Assembly (NCBI GenBank): GCA_945860375.1
Contig: CAMAQR010000017.1
Span: forward strand, 5,016 to 69,015
DNA: 64,000 nt
Direction of reading: 5' to 3'
Source: Pseudorhodobacter antarcticus
GTDB lineage: Bacteria > Pseudomonadota > Alphaproteobacteria > Rhodobacterales > Rhodobacteraceae
The position numbers and the translations under genes are program-made. Numbering within the stretch: position 1 is the first letter of the stretch; each line of letters opens with the position of its first letter. Below, piece after piece: positions 9,793 to 18,924 of the stretch. Below the pieces are notes generated by a model. It had not been told where the DNA came from. It ran no database searches and saw only the letters and a program-made list of their open reading frames with translations.

Positions 9793-11162
9793 TTCTGCGG
9801 CACCAGTTTGCCGGGGTTCATCAGGTTGTGCGGGTCCAGCGCCCATTTGATCTGCCCCATCACGTTCCAAGCCGGGCCATGTTCCGCCCCCATCAAAGAC
9901 AACTTGCCGGTGCCCACGCCGTGCTCGCCCGTGATCGTCCCCCCCAAGGCCAAAGCGCGTTCGGCCATGCGGGTCGCAAGGCGCTGCGCCACAGCGTGTT
10001 CGGTCGGATCATCGGGCATGATCAACAGGATAGCGTGAAAGTTGCCGTCTCCGACATGACCCAATATCGGCCCCGGAATCGGCGACGCGGCAATGTCGGC
10101 TTGTGTTTGCTCAATGGCCCGGGCCAACGCAGAAATCGGCACGCAAACGTCAGTGACAATCGCCATCGCCCCCGGACGCGTCGCCAAAATCGCCGGATAG
10201 GCAGAATGACGCATCCGCCAAAGCCGAGTGCGATCCTCTTGCGCGCGCGCCCACTCAAAGCCCCGGCTGCCAAATTCCCGCGCAATCGCGCCAAAGCGTT
10301 CGGCCTGTTCGGCCACCCCGGCCGGGGAGCCGTGAAATTCGACCAGCAACTGCGGCGCAATCGGCATTGTGGTGCCGGAATAGGCATTGCAGGCGGCCAC
10401 GGTCGCCTCGTCCAGAAACTCGATCCGTGCCATCGGAATGCCGGTCTGGATGGTGGCAATCACGCAGTTGACCGCATCGCCAATGGTCGGAAAAGCGCAG
10501 GTCGCCGATGACACCGCTTCGGGTTGACCGTGCAGCCGCAGGGTCAGTTCGGTCATCAGGCCCAGCGTGCCCTCTGATCCGACCATAAGCGCTGTCAGAT
10601 CGTAGCCAGCAGAAGATTTTGGTGCGGACGACCCGGTGCGGATCACGCGCCCCCCGGCCAAAACCACCTCCAGCCCCAAAACATTATCGCGCATGGTGCC
10701 ATAGCGCACCGCCGTGGTGCCACTGGCGCGCGTGGCCGCCATGCCGCCAAGAGTGGCGTTTGCGCCGGGATCAACCGGGAAAAACAGGCCGGTGTCGCGC
10801 AGTTCCTCATTCAACCGCTCACGCGTAATGCCGGGCTGAATGACGGCCAGCATGTCCTGAGGGTAGACCGCCAACACCTTGTTCATCAGCCGAAAATCGA
10901 CGGTGACGCCACCTTGTACCGCCAAAGCGTGCCCCTCCAGCGAAGTGCCAGCGCCCCAGCCGATGATCGGGACGGCGTGGCGCGCGCAAATGGTGGCGAT
11001 GCGGGCCACTTCGGCGCTGTCTTGGGGGAAAGCAACGGCATCAGGCGCGCGGGCGTGGATATGGGTTTCGCTTTGGCTGTGTTGGGCCAGGATCGGCGCG
11101 GCCGTGGACAACCGCTCGCCAAGCAGATCGTGCAGATCGGTCAGTGCTTTGGATAATGCCAT
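9789..11162 (-). CDS. FAD-linked oxidase, D-lactate dehydrogenase (cytochrome) type
   Basis: A 457-residue flavoprotein of the GlcD/DLD family, which oxidises D-2-hydroxyacids such as D-lactate or glycolate and passes electrons to the respiratory chain. The FAD-binding type 4 domain is seen in IIGWGAGTSLEGHALA and LMVGSEGTLGLMTEL. The C-terminal FAD-oxidase domain shows GHVGDGNFHAILL and TGEHGVGTGKL. I chose ATG 11162 (MALSKALTDLHDLLGER); an in-frame start at 11201 is possible. It lies downstream of the DUF1638 gene and overlaps the NTF2-like gene. The substrate is inferred from family only. Confidence 0.82.
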   Translation of the reverse strand: MALSKALTDLHDLLGERLSTAAPILAQHSQSETHIHARAPDAVAFPQDSAEVARIATICARHAVPIIGWGAGTSLEGHALAVQGGVTVDFRLMNKVLAVYPQDMLAVIQPGITRERLNEELRDTGLFFPVDPGANATLGGMAATRASGTTAVRYGTMRDNVLGLEVVLAGGRVIRTGSSAPKSSAGYDLTALMVGSEGTLGLMTELTLRLHGQPEAVSSATCAFPTIGDAVNCVIATIQTGIPMARIEFLDEATVAACNAYSGTTMPIAPQLLVEFHGSPAGVAEQAERFGAIAREFGSRGFEWARAQEDRTRLWRMRHSAYPAILATRPGAMAIVTDVCVPISALARAIEQTQADIAASPIPGPILGHVGDGNFHAILLIMPDDPTEHAVAQRLATRMAERALALGGTITGEHGVGTGKLSLMGAEHGPAWNVMGQIKWALDPHNLMNPGKLVPQK

Positions 11163-11213
11163 GACGTCTTGGTAAGGCAGGATGGGTGGCTTGCCAACCA
11201 CCTCGCAGAGGTT

Positions 11214-11858
11214 TCAAGCACGGGCGGCCTGCGCCATAAATCCTGCCAGATCGCCATAGCCGGTAAAGCGCCGCTCATAAGCAAGCCCAAGGCGGCGGGC
11301 ACATTCCTCGGCCTTCGCGTCCAGTGTCGGATTGTCGGTTTGCGCCTGATAGACCAGTTTGGTGTAATTGCCAAAGTACATGTCGCGCAGCTGCGGGTGA
11401 CGGTCCAGACCCATGGGTTTCCACACAAAAGCATCGAACTGACGCACCAGAAAATCGGTAAGATAAAAGGCGGTGAACTCTTCCGGGTGGGCTGCGAAGG
11501 CGTCATTACCTTCAAAAAACGAATAGCAATGGGGGCCTGCGATCATCTGAACGCCAAGTTCCTTGCACTTTTCGAACAAAAGCCCCCCGGTGCCACAATC
11601 GGCATAAAGGATGAAGATCGACCCGTAAGTGTGTTTATGATCCTCCACCGCCTGCGCCACGGCTGCGGTGATTTTGTCAGGCCACAGATGGAGATTTGCG
11701 GGCAGGCATTGCAGGTCCATGTGGTCCCACCCGTTGAGACGCTTCAACGCCATCACCTCATGCGCCAAGGCACCGCAGGCGATCAGAAGAATGCGCCCCT
11801 GTTGCGCGGGCGGCAGGCCGGCTTCGGTCAGCGTGGTGTCATCGGGGATCAGCGCCAC
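11214..11858 (-). CDS. DUF1638 domain-containing protein
   Basis: A 214-residue DUF1638 protein starting at GTG 11858, inside the last codons of a small upstream reading frame. Features include ILLIACGALAHEVM near the N-terminus, YADCGTGGLL and GPHCYSFFEG. The conserved cysteines and histidine suggest metal or cofactor handling, but the activity of DUF1638 is not established. Proteins of this family often accompany B12-dependent methyltransferase genes, and here it lies two genes downstream of the corrinoid protein, in keeping with that link. Confidence 0.85.
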   Translation of the reverse strand: MALIPDDTTLTEAGLPPAQQGRILLIACGALAHEVMALKRLNGWDHMDLQCLPANLHLWPDKITAAVAQAVEDHKHTYGSIFILYADCGTGGLLFEKCKELGVQMIAGPHCYSFFEGNDAFAAHPEEFTAFYLTDFLVRQFDAFVWKPMGLDRHPQLRDMYFGNYTKLVYQAQTDNPTLDAKAEECARRLGLAYERRFTGYGDLAGFMAQAARA

Positions 11859-12004
11859 GCCAAGCCCCGCACCAGCAGCGCCAGAATGGGGGCGGCGATG
11901 GCGAGCCAGATCATGGGCATGCCGGCCATGAAGACCAAGGCGATGCTGGCCCCTGCGGCGGCAATGACGGTGGCGATCAATCCTAGGAACAACGGCAGTG
12001 GCAT
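11849..12004 (-). CDS. 51-residue predicted membrane peptide
   Basis: A short frame from ATG 12004 to TGA 11849 encodes MPLPLFLGLIATVIAAAGAS..., 51 residues. It has two hydrophobic segments (about residues 5-26 and 30-46), a short polar turn and a basic end (VRGLAWR). It overlaps the DUF1638 start by 10 bases, an arrangement typical of translational coupling, and lies just downstream of the corrinoid gene's terminator. It would be missed by length cut-offs. Function is unknown; a two-span membrane peptide tied to the corrinoid cluster is the most that can be said. Confidence 0.55.
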   Translation of the reverse strand: MPLPLFLGLIATVIAAAGASIALVFMAGMPMIWLAIAAPILALLVRGLAWR

Positions 12005-12043
12005 GGTGCGCCTTTCGTGTCAGTTGACACCTAAGATGGTGTG

Positions 12044-12071
12044 AAAAAGGCCCCGGAACAAGTCCGGGGCC
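12044..12071 (-). terminator. Rho-independent terminator after the corrinoid gene
   Basis: The arms GGCCCCGGA (12049-12057) and TCCGGGGCC (12063-12071) form a 9-bp stem with a 5-base loop. Read leftward, it is followed by five T (12048-12044). It separates the corrinoid gene from the 51-residue peptide and DUF1638 gene. Confidence 0.88.
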
Positions 12072-12092
12072 ATTTCACTGCGACGGTTTGGT

Positions 12093-12788
12093 TCAAGCGT
12101 TCAGATGGTTGTGCTTGCGAGCCACGAACTGCTTGGCGGTTTCGACGGCCACCGCGGCGTCACGGCAATAGGCATCCGCACCGATGGCCTTGCTGAATTC
12201 TTCGTTCAACGGAGCGCCGCCGACCAGAACGATGTAATCGTCGCGCATGCCCTTTTCCTTCATCGTGTCGATCACGACTTTCATATAGGGCATTGTGGTG
12301 GTCAGCAGGGCGGACATGCCAAGGATATCGGGCTTTTCCGACTCCAATGCCTCAAGGTATTTCTCAACCGAGTTGTTGATGCCCAGATCCTTTACTTCGA
12401 ACCCAGCGCCTTCCATCATCATGCCGACAAGGTTCTTGCCGATGTCATGGATGTCGCCCTTGACGGTGCCGATCACCATTTTGCCCATGCGCGGGGCTCC
12501 GGTGGCAACCAAAAGCGGCTTGAGGATGAACATGCCGCCCTTCATCGCATTGGCGGCCAGCAACACTTCGGGCACGAAAAGGATGCCGTCGCGGAAGTCA
12601 GCGCCCACGATGGTCATGCCCGCGACCAAGGCTTTGGTCAGCGCGTCGTAAGGGGTCCAACCGCGGGCGATCAAGATATTGACGGCCTCTTCGATCTCTT
12701 CCTTCAGACCGTCGTAAAGGTCGTCGTGCATTTGCAGCACCAGCTCGTCGTCAGACAGTTCGGACAGGATGATTTCGTCGTCGGCCAT
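12093..12788 (-). CDS. B12-binding corrinoid protein of a methyltransferase system
   Basis: A 231-residue methyl carrier of the MtbC/MttC type: an N-terminal helical B12-binding-2 domain (about residues 10-95) and a C-terminal Rossmann B12-binding domain. The cobalt-ligating motif is GDIHDIGKN, with the axial histidine. The partner is very probably the adjacent betaine-homocysteine-type methyltransferase, which would exchange methyl groups with the corrinoid. The Shine-Dalgarno AAGGAG precedes ATG 12788 by 7 bases. No reductive activase (RamA-like) or tetrahydrofolate methyltransferase is present in the window. Confidence 0.92.
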   Translation of the reverse strand: MADDEIILSELSDDELVLQMHDDLYDGLKEEIEEAVNILIARGWTPYDALTKALVAGMTIVGADFRDGILFVPEVLLAANAMKGGMFILKPLLVATGAPRMGKMVIGTVKGDIHDIGKNLVGMMMEGAGFEVKDLGINNSVEKYLEALESEKPDILGMSALLTTTMPYMKVVIDTMKEKGMRDDYIVLVGGAPLNEEFSKAIGADAYCRDAAVAVETAKQFVARKHNHLNA

Positions 12789-13020
12789 GTTGGGCGCTCC
12801 TTGGGCAATTGTGCTTGCATGGGCCTAAAGGCCGCAGGGCACTTTTCGAATTGCGACATGCGCCGGATTAAAGCCGACTTCAAGAGCCGCGAACAGGAGA
12901 AAATGATTTTGCTCGTTCTTGAAATGTTCAGGTTACAGGCGATGGATCATGAAAATTCTACCGTCCTGCCGGGCATGTGGGCGCGTTGTCGGGCGGCACC
13001 AGAAAACGCAGCGGGCCGGA

Positions 13021-14031
13021 TCAGCCCCGCCGGCCGCGCCGTTCGCGTTTGGGATCGCCCGACGTGTCGCCGGTGCCGTCTGAGGCCGAGGAAAAGGCGC
13101 CCAGTTTGCCACTGATGGTGTCCAACGATGGCGAGGGGCCTTTGGGAGTGTTTTCCAAAGCGCGGCGCATCGATTTCAGATGTTCCGGCATGGTGCCGCA
13201 GCAACCGCCGATGATCCGCGCCCCGGCATCGCGGGCCAGCAGCGCGTATTCGGCCATCAATTCGGGCGTGCCGTCATAGTGGATGTGGCCGTCGTGATAC
13301 TTCGGGATGCCCGCATTGCCCTTGGCGATCAGCGGGCGCGACCCGCCCATGGCCGCAAAGCCCAGCAAGGTGCGCATCAGATCCGAAGCGCCAACGCCGC
13401 AATTGGCTCCAAAAGCGATCGGCGGATTGGCCAGCTTTTCCACCATTTCGACCATGGCAGAAGAGGTGACGCCCATCATCGTGCGTCCGGCGGTGTCGAA
13501 ACTCATGGTGCCGCACCACGGCATGCCTGCCAAAGCGGCAGCTTCGGCGGCAGCTTTGTATTCATCGGGGGAAGACATGGTTTCCACCCAAAGCACATCC
13601 GCGCCGCCCTCTTTCAGGCCCTCGGCCTGTTCGTGGAACATTTCCACGGCGGCAGAATGGGTCAGCGTGCCCATCGGCACAAAGATATCCCCGGTCGGCC
13701 CGACCGAACCCGCCACAATGACGGTGCGGCCAGAGGCGTCCGCGATCTCACGGCCCAGACTGGCACCGATGCGGTTCAATTCGCGGACACGGCCTTGAGC
13801 GTCGTGCAGTTTGAGCCGGCTGGCGTTGCCGCCAAAGGTGTTGGTCAGGAAGATATCCGATCCCGCGTTGACAGCATTGCGATAAAGGGTGCGGATGTTG
13901 TCGGGCTGATCGACGTTCCAGAATTCTGGCGGCTCACCCGAGGACAGGCCCATGTTGAACAGGTTGGTGCCGGTGGCACCGTCGGCCATCAGCCAATCAC
14001 GGCTGGCAAGCAGTTTTGAAAGCGCGTCCAT
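13021..14031 (-). CDS. bmt: Betaine--homocysteine S-methyltransferase family protein
   Basis: A 336-residue zinc-dependent methyltransferase of the homocysteine S-methyltransferase (pfam02574) family. Motifs include MADGATGTNLFNMG near residue 15, VNAGSDIFLTNTFGGNASRL, FGANCGVGASD (first zinc cysteine) and ARIIGGCCGTMPEH (the CC zinc pair). The start is ATG 14031, with GAGG five bases upstream. The final 25 residues form a basic, low-complexity tail (DPKRERRGRRG). The corrinoid gene lies 232 bases downstream on the same strand, so the methyl donor may be betaine or another methylamine and the acceptor homocysteine or the corrinoid. Confidence 0.88.
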   Translation of the reverse strand: MDALSKLLASRDWLMADGATGTNLFNMGLSSGEPPEFWNVDQPDNIRTLYRNAVNAGSDIFLTNTFGGNASRLKLHDAQGRVRELNRIGASLGREIADASGRTVIVAGSVGPTGDIFVPMGTLTHSAAVEMFHEQAEGLKEGGADVLWVETMSSPDEYKAAAEAAALAGMPWCGTMSFDTAGRTMMGVTSSAMVEMVEKLANPPIAFGANCGVGASDLMRTLLGFAAMGGSRPLIAKGNAGIPKYHDGHIHYDGTPELMAEYALLARDAGARIIGGCCGTMPEHLKSMRRALENTPKGPSPSLDTISGKLGAFSSASDGTGDTSGDPKRERRGRRG

Positions 14032-14053
14032 GGTATCCTCGGGTCGAACAATA

Positions 14054-15823
14054 TCAGCCCCGTCTGTGCCATGGGTCTGGGGCAGAGGCAAATTCATAAT
14101 CTGCATGATCCTGTTCGATTGGCGGCAGGTGCAGGATTGCGCGGGCACTGCTTGCGGCGGCCAACGGCAGGCAGGCGCGGTTCGGGGCGGCCAGATACAG
14201 CCGTCGCCAGCGCGGCGCGAAGGCCGATTTGAACTGCACAAGCCCTGCACCATCTGCCCCGGCCATCGCGTGCAACAGTTTTGTGTGGCAATGCCCGGCT
14301 GCGTTGAACGCGGCCTCTGGCACGGCGGCAAGCGACAGTCGCGCAATCCTTTCGCGGGCGGCATCGTCAATCGCGGCCAGCACAAGGCTTTGCAGGGTGC
14401 CATTTGGCAGGCCCGCGCGGTGGCGCATCACGTCCAGCGCCCATTCCTGAGGCGATTGGTGAAAGCTGGCGAATGCCAAGGGCTGGTCTGCCTGCCATGC
14501 AACGTAAACCCTTTGGCTTGACAGGTGATCCCGACTGGATTGCCCCATGGAAAATCCCCGCTGACCGCCCTGTGCTGTGGCCCATTCGGCGGCGATGCGG
14601 TCAAGCTGTGGCCATGGCAGCACAGCGGGTTGCGTCACAGTGACGCCCGCCGCCACGGCCCGGCGCGGTTTTCCGGCGCAAGCCCGCGCGCGAAGCCGCG
14701 CCAATGCCGTAATCGTGCGGGCAAAGCCAGGCCTCACGCGCGATCAAAACCGCGACAAAGCCCGCAACCCGGGCCCGGACCGCCAGTCGCGCGTTGCATT
14801 TGTAAAGAACCGGAAGCCGGGTTTCGGCATGTGCTGCCTTGGCCAAATCGCCCACAGTTGCGCCATCACTGGGGCCAAACAGCGCCACCATGAATTGCCC
14901 GGTGCGCCCCACCAGCCTTTCACCCGCGCCCACGGTTTGAATGGACAATGTGCCTTGGGCCACCAACCCCAGTTCCGCCCCCGCGATGGCTGGGGTCAAC
15001 CGCGTCAGCGCGGCAACAGCCGGGCGGGTTTTTTGCGAGCCCTTGATCGCCACTGCCGCAGCCAAAAGCGCGGGCAACGCGTGGTAGGTCAGCCGCCATG
15101 CCAGAATCGCCGCCAAAATCGGGGCAGGGTCTGCCTCTGGCAGCAGGGCCAGCAATGTCACCTCAAACGCGCCCAAACCGCCGGGAGTGCCGCTGACCAG
15201 ACCCGCACCCAAGGCCAGCAGAAATGCTGGCAGCAGGGCGGTGAAGGGCAGCGGCAGCGGCCAGGGTGTCAACAGCGCAGAGCGCAATCAGGCGACCAAG
15301 GGCGAACCCTTTGGGCCAGCGAAAACCCCAGCGCTTCGCGATCAGTGCGGTCAGCCTCAACGCAAGTGCCGCCGCCAGAACCATGCCGGTCGCAGCCTTG
15401 TAGGGGGCGGCTGGCAACAGCACCACCGCAGTCACCACCGCCCAACCCGCCAGAAACGACAGCGCCACCGCTGCCGTCAACTGGGTTGCCTGCAACAGGC
15501 TTTGCCCCGGCAACATCCGCCAGCGCAGCATAGCCCCGGTGATCACGCCCAAACCCAAGGTTTGGCTGACCGCAATGGCACAGATCCCGGCGCGACGGGT
15601 CATGGCTTAGGGCAGCCAGGTGCACCACCGCATCATGATGGCCAACGGCCCAAAAGCTGATCCTGGTCAGCACCACAGCCGCCAGCCAGTGGCCAAGCGC
15701 AACGCCCGAGACAGCTTGCATGACTGCGCCCAGATCAACCTCGGCCAACCGCACCGACAACAGCAGGCAAAGAGCGCCAGCAATCCCAGCGACAACACCG
15801 CCCGCACCGTCTACCGCAGCCAT
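14054..15823 (-). pseudogene. mprF: MprF-like lysyl-phosphatidylglycerol flippase/synthase, frameshifted
   Basis: Consecutive leftward segments in different frames together spell one protein of the MprF (LPG synthase) family. The first segment, near 15823-15610, is a membrane part (LAAVVLTRISFWAVGHH). The second, near 15600-15250, contains CAIAVSQTLGLGVITGA and more spans. The third, near 15250-14670, contains AGLVSGTPGGLGAFE and RLPVLYKCNARLAVRARV. The fourth, near 14680-14054, is the catalytic DUF2156 domain (AAGVTVTQPAVLPW). The breaks fall near 15590, 15245 and 14668, the last at a run of four A. An active enzyme would add lysine or alanine to phosphatidylglycerol; as read, no full-length product is possible. 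Sequencing error remains an alternative. It ends 22 bases before bmt. Confidence 0.75.
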
Positions 15824-15977
15824 GGGCCATGCTGCGCGACTGCTGCCCTACCGCGCCTTGATCAGTTGCGATGTAAAGCAGTCGTGCTGTGCCCCGTTGC
15901 TTTGGGGGCAAGCTATGGTGGCAAACTGGCCAAGCCGTTAACAACAGGTGTTTTAATGAATTTCAACGACGCCCAAA

Positions 15978-16010
15978 CAAAAGGGGCCGCACCGAAACCG
16001 GCACGGCCCC
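15978..16010 (-). terminator. Rho-independent terminator after the zeta gene
   Basis: The arms GGGGCCG (15983-15989) and CGGCCCC (16004-16010), with an inner CCG/CGG pair and an AAAC loop, are followed leftward by TTTTGTTTG. It lies 22 bases beyond the stop of the DUF1476 gene. Confidence 0.8.
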
Positions 16011-16032
16011 CAATGACGCCCTGAAAGGGGCC

Positions 16033-16347
16033 TTAAAGCTCGGACATCAGTTGCGCTTTGGCAACCGGCAGCATCGCGGCCATCTTGGCGCGAATGTCAT
16101 CGGCGCTGGCATGCCCTGCCAGATCGGCTGCAACCTTGCGCACGACATCTTCAATGCCGGCCTCTTCAAAGTCAGCCGTCACCACCGACATCGCATATTC
16201 TGTTGCTGCCTCGTCGGTTTTGCCCAGCAAATCTGCGGCCCAAAGACCGACCAGCTTGTTGCGGCGCGCCTCGGCGCGGAACTGCATGTCGGCGTCAAGA
16301 GCGAATTTCGATTCAAAGGCGTTTTCGCGGTCGTCAAAAGTGGTCAT
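16033..16347 (-). CDS. ATPase inhibitor subunit zeta (DUF1476)
   Basis: A 104-residue DUF1476 protein. In Paracoccus and relatives this family is the zeta subunit that inhibits rotation of the F1F0-ATPase in the hydrolytic direction. The sequence begins MTTFDDRENAFESKFALD, the conserved N-terminal inhibitory region, followed by a four-helix bundle (RAEARRNKLVGLWAADLLG and onwards). It is transcribed away from purC across a 260-base divergent interval and has its own terminator, so it is probably monocistronic. Confidence 0.92.
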   Translation of the reverse strand: MTTFDDRENAFESKFALDADMQFRAEARRNKLVGLWAADLLGKTDEAATEYAMSVVTADFEEAGIEDVVRKVAADLAGHASADDIRAKMAAMLPVAKAQLMSEL

Positions 16348-16607
16348 GGCTGGCCCTCTCGGTCATGGAACGTTGCCATCCATATGCCCATCCCCGGGCC
16401 GCGCTTCAAGACAAATCCGGCAAATCGGCTGCGGCAATGCGTTGTAGCGGCTTGGCTTTGGGCTGTCGGTGATCGCGATCTGCCATTTTTGCCGTCCGAG
16501 TGAAACCGAGGCCAGCCTTGCCCGCGCCCGCGCCTTGCCGTATAGCCGCTGGAACAGGGCAGGGGTGGCGATTGCCGCCCCCTATCCCTATGGGCATCGG
16601 AGCATTC

Positions 16608-17372
16608 ATGGCGCGCAGGAAGAAGGTTTACGAGGGCAAGGCAAAGATCCTTTACGAAGGGCCAGAGCCGGGAACCTTGATCCAGTATTTCAAAGACGAT
16701 TCTGCGCCGACTGCCACCGAAGCCACCCCAGCGGCGGTCGAAGGCAAGGGCGTGCTGAACAACCGTTTGTCTGAATTCTTCATGGCCGGGCTGAACGCCG
16801 TCGGCGTGCCCACGCATTTTATCCGCCGGGTGAATATGCGCGAACAGATGGTGCGTATGGCAGAGATCATTCCGCTTGAAGTCGTGGTGCGCAACTTTGC
16901 CGCAGGTGAGATTTCGACCCGTCTGGGCATCCCCGAAGGCACGCCGTTGCCGCGCCCGATTGTGGAATACTACCTGAAGGATGACCGGCTGAACCTGCCG
17001 ATGGTCGCTGAAGAGCATATCGTCGCCTTTGGCTGGGCCACACAGCAGGATCTGGACGACATCATCGCGCTGGCCCTGCGGGTGAATGACTTTCTGTCGG
17101 GCGTGATGATGGGCGTGGGCATTCGTCTGGCCGATTTCCGCATTGAGGTCGGCCGTGTCTGGGAGGGCGACTATATGCGCCTGATCGTGGCGGACGAGAT
17201 CAGCCCCGACACGTGCCGGCTGTGGGATTTGCGCGGGTTGGTGGACAAGGGCGATGGCCAGCCGGTGCCAGAACCGGGACCTTTGCCCGACGTCTATGCA
17301 GAACTTGCGCGGCGGTTGGGGGTTATGCCTTCGAATGTGACGCATACGACCAAGCCGACACTCATCAACTGA
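16608..17372 (+). CDS. purC: Phosphoribosylaminoimidazole-succinocarboxamide synthase
   Basis: PurC (SAICAR synthase) joins aspartate to CAIR in purine synthesis. From ATG 16608, with GGAG five bases upstream, the protein has 254 residues. It opens with [18 protein letters not shown], the family ATP-binding N-terminus, and contains [12 protein letters not shown] and [18 protein letters not shown] longer in-frame extension to 16500 is unlikely because it lacks a ribosome site and runs through the zeta promoter region. purS follows after 63 bases. Confidence 0.96.
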   Translation: MARRKKVYEGKAKILYEGPEPGTLIQYFKDDSAPTATEATPAAVEGKGVLNNRLSEFFMAGLNAVGVPTHFIRRVNMREQMVRMAEIIPLEVVVRNFAAGEISTRLGIPEGTPLPRPIVEYYLKDDRLNLPMVAEEHIVAFGWATQQDLDDIIALALRVNDFLSGVMMGVGIRLADFRIEVGRVWEGDYMRLIVADEISPDTCRLWDLRGLVDKGDGQPVPEPGPLPDVYAELARRLGVMPSNVTHTTKPTLIN

Positions 17373-17435
17373 CCTCTTGCCGCGCAAGGCATTGGGCTTT
17401 AACGGGCGGGCATTCGCCAAACCACGGAGAGTTTC

Positions 17436-17675
17436 ATGAAAGCGCGCGTCACGGTCATGCTGAAATCAGGCGTTCTGGATGTGCAGGGCGAAGCGGTGCG
17501 ACACGCGCTGGGCACTTTGGGCTTTGCCGGGGTGAACGGTGTGCGTCAGGGCAAGGTGATCGAGTTGGATCTGGCCGAGACGGATCATGCTGCGGCAGAA
17601 GTGGCCGTGAAGGCGATGTGCGAAAAGCTGCTGTCGAACACCGTGATCGAAAGCTACCGCGTCGAGATTTTGTAA
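17436..17675 (+). CDS. purS: Phosphoribosylformylglycinamidine synthase subunit PurS
   Basis: A 79-residue PurS, the small subunit that bridges PurL and PurQ in the three-part FGAM synthase. It shows the expected MKARVTVMLKSGVLDVQGEA start and the conserved GVRQGKVIELDL centre. GGAGAG lies just upstream of ATG 17436. The next gene is an alcohol dehydrogenase rather than purQ, which is an unusual interruption. Confidence 0.96.
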   Translation: MKARVTVMLKSGVLDVQGEAVRHALGTLGFAGVNGVRQGKVIELDLAETDHAAAEVAVKAMCEKLLSNTVIESYRVEIL

Positions 17676-17764
17676 GACCTTTGGCCTGCGTTGATTTGGG
17701 TTTGGCGGTGACCGCTTGACCCTTAGCTGCAAGCCGGGCTTGATGGCCGCAAAGGGAGAACCCG

Positions 17765-18802
17765 ATGCGCGCCGCCATCATCCGTGAGTATAACGCCGAC
17801 CTTAGCATCGAATCCGTGCCCGATCCTGTATGCGAAGCCGATGGCGTCGTGCTGCGCGTGCTGGCCTGCGGCATATGTCGGTCTGACTGGCATGGTTGGG
17901 TTGGCGAACATCCACGCGTCCTACCGGGCGCGATCCCCGGGCATGAATATTGTGGCGAAGTGGTTGCGGCGGGGCCAATGGCGAAATGGCGCTTGGGCGA
18001 CCGGGTGATTGCTCCGTTTATCCTGTCCTGTGGCGCTTGCCCTGAATGCCAGTCCGGCCAGACCACAATTTGCAAGAACCAGCGCGTGCCGGGGTTTGGC
18101 GAACCGGGGGCCTATGCGGAATATGTCAGCGCGCCGCATGCGCACAATCTGGCGCGGCTGCCCGAAAGCCTGACCCCGGCGCTGGCGGCTGGGCTGGGGT
18201 GTCGGGTGACAACCGCTTGGCATGCGTTGACGGGGCGGGCGGCGTTGCAGGCGGGGGAATGGCTGGCGGTACATGGCACCGGCGGCATTGGCCTTTCGGT
18301 GCTGCTGATCGGGCGGGCTTTGGGTGCGCGGGTGATTGTGGTCGATGTGGTGCCCGAACGGCTGGCGCACGCGCTGTCGTTGGGCGCAGAAGCGGCGATT
18401 GACGCGCGCGGCAACGATGCAGCGGCGCAGATTGTGGAACTGACCCAAGGCGGCGCGCATGTGTCAGTTGAGGCGCTGGGGATTGCGGCCACCACCAACG
18501 GCTCGATCGAATGTCTGCGTCCCTTGGGGCGGCATGTGCAAGTGGGCCTGCCCGTGGGCCACACCGCTCGCATGGAGATCAACATGAACGCGGTCTATAT
18601 GAAGCAATTGGCGCTTTATGGCACCCGCGGCATGCCCAGCTGGCGCTATCCTTCGCTGTTGTCGATGATTGAGACGGGGCGCATTGACGTGGCCCCCATC
18701 GTGGCGCGGCAGGTGGCGCTTTCGGCTGCCAGCGCCGAGTTGCGCGCCTTCAACGCCCCGATGCCACCCGGTGTGGCGGTGATTACGGACTTCGGCGGGT
18801 AA
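17765..18802 (+). CDS. Zinc-dependent alcohol dehydrogenase family protein
   Basis: A 345-residue medium-chain dehydrogenase. The catalytic zinc site is seen in CGICRSDWHGW and GHEYCGEV, the structural zinc lobe in CGACPECQSGQTTIC, and the Rossmann fold in VHGTGGIGLSVLLIG. The substrate is not evident; relatives oxidise primary or secondary alcohols or polyols. The gene is inserted between purS and purQ with intervals of 89 and 122 bases. It has AAGGGAG before its ATG, so it can be translated independently of the purine genes. Confidence 0.9.
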   Translation: MRAAIIREYNADLSIESVPDPVCEADGVVLRVLACGICRSDWHGWVGEHPRVLPGAIPGHEYCGEVVAAGPMAKWRLGDRVIAPFILSCGACPECQSGQTTICKNQRVPGFGEPGAYAEYVSAPHAHNLARLPESLTPALAAGLGCRVTTAWHALTGRAALQAGEWLAVHGTGGIGLSVLLIGRALGARVIVVDVVPERLAHALSLGAEAAIDARGNDAAAQIVELTQGGAHVSVEALGIAATTNGSIECLRPLGRHVQVGLPVGHTARMEINMNAVYMKQLALYGTRGMPSWRYPSLLSMIETGRIDVAPIVARQVALSAASAELRAFNAPMPPGVAVITDFGG

Positions 18803-18924
18803 GCTGTTGCGCTTGGCATTCAGGCCGGGGTTTGCGAAAACCCCGCACCCCTGTCCTGCAAGGGGTGGCCTCGCCTTCAGGTTTGCGCTATGCGGCCCCA
18901 TCCCAGACCAACCGGAGTGCGCCC

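Noticed and set aside
12789..13020. Cobalamin riboswitch before the corrinoid gene
   Set aside because: The interval lacks a recognisable B12-box, and a full riboswitch would hardly fit its 232 bases; no such fold is visible.
14577..15533. 318-residue rightward open frame opposite the MprF-like gene
   Set aside because: Antisense Arg/Gln/Pro-rich frame without motif; the leftward frames together give a clear protein family.
16348..16607. Purine riboswitch before purC
   Set aside because: No aptamer-like core was found; the interval looks like a plain divergent promoter region.
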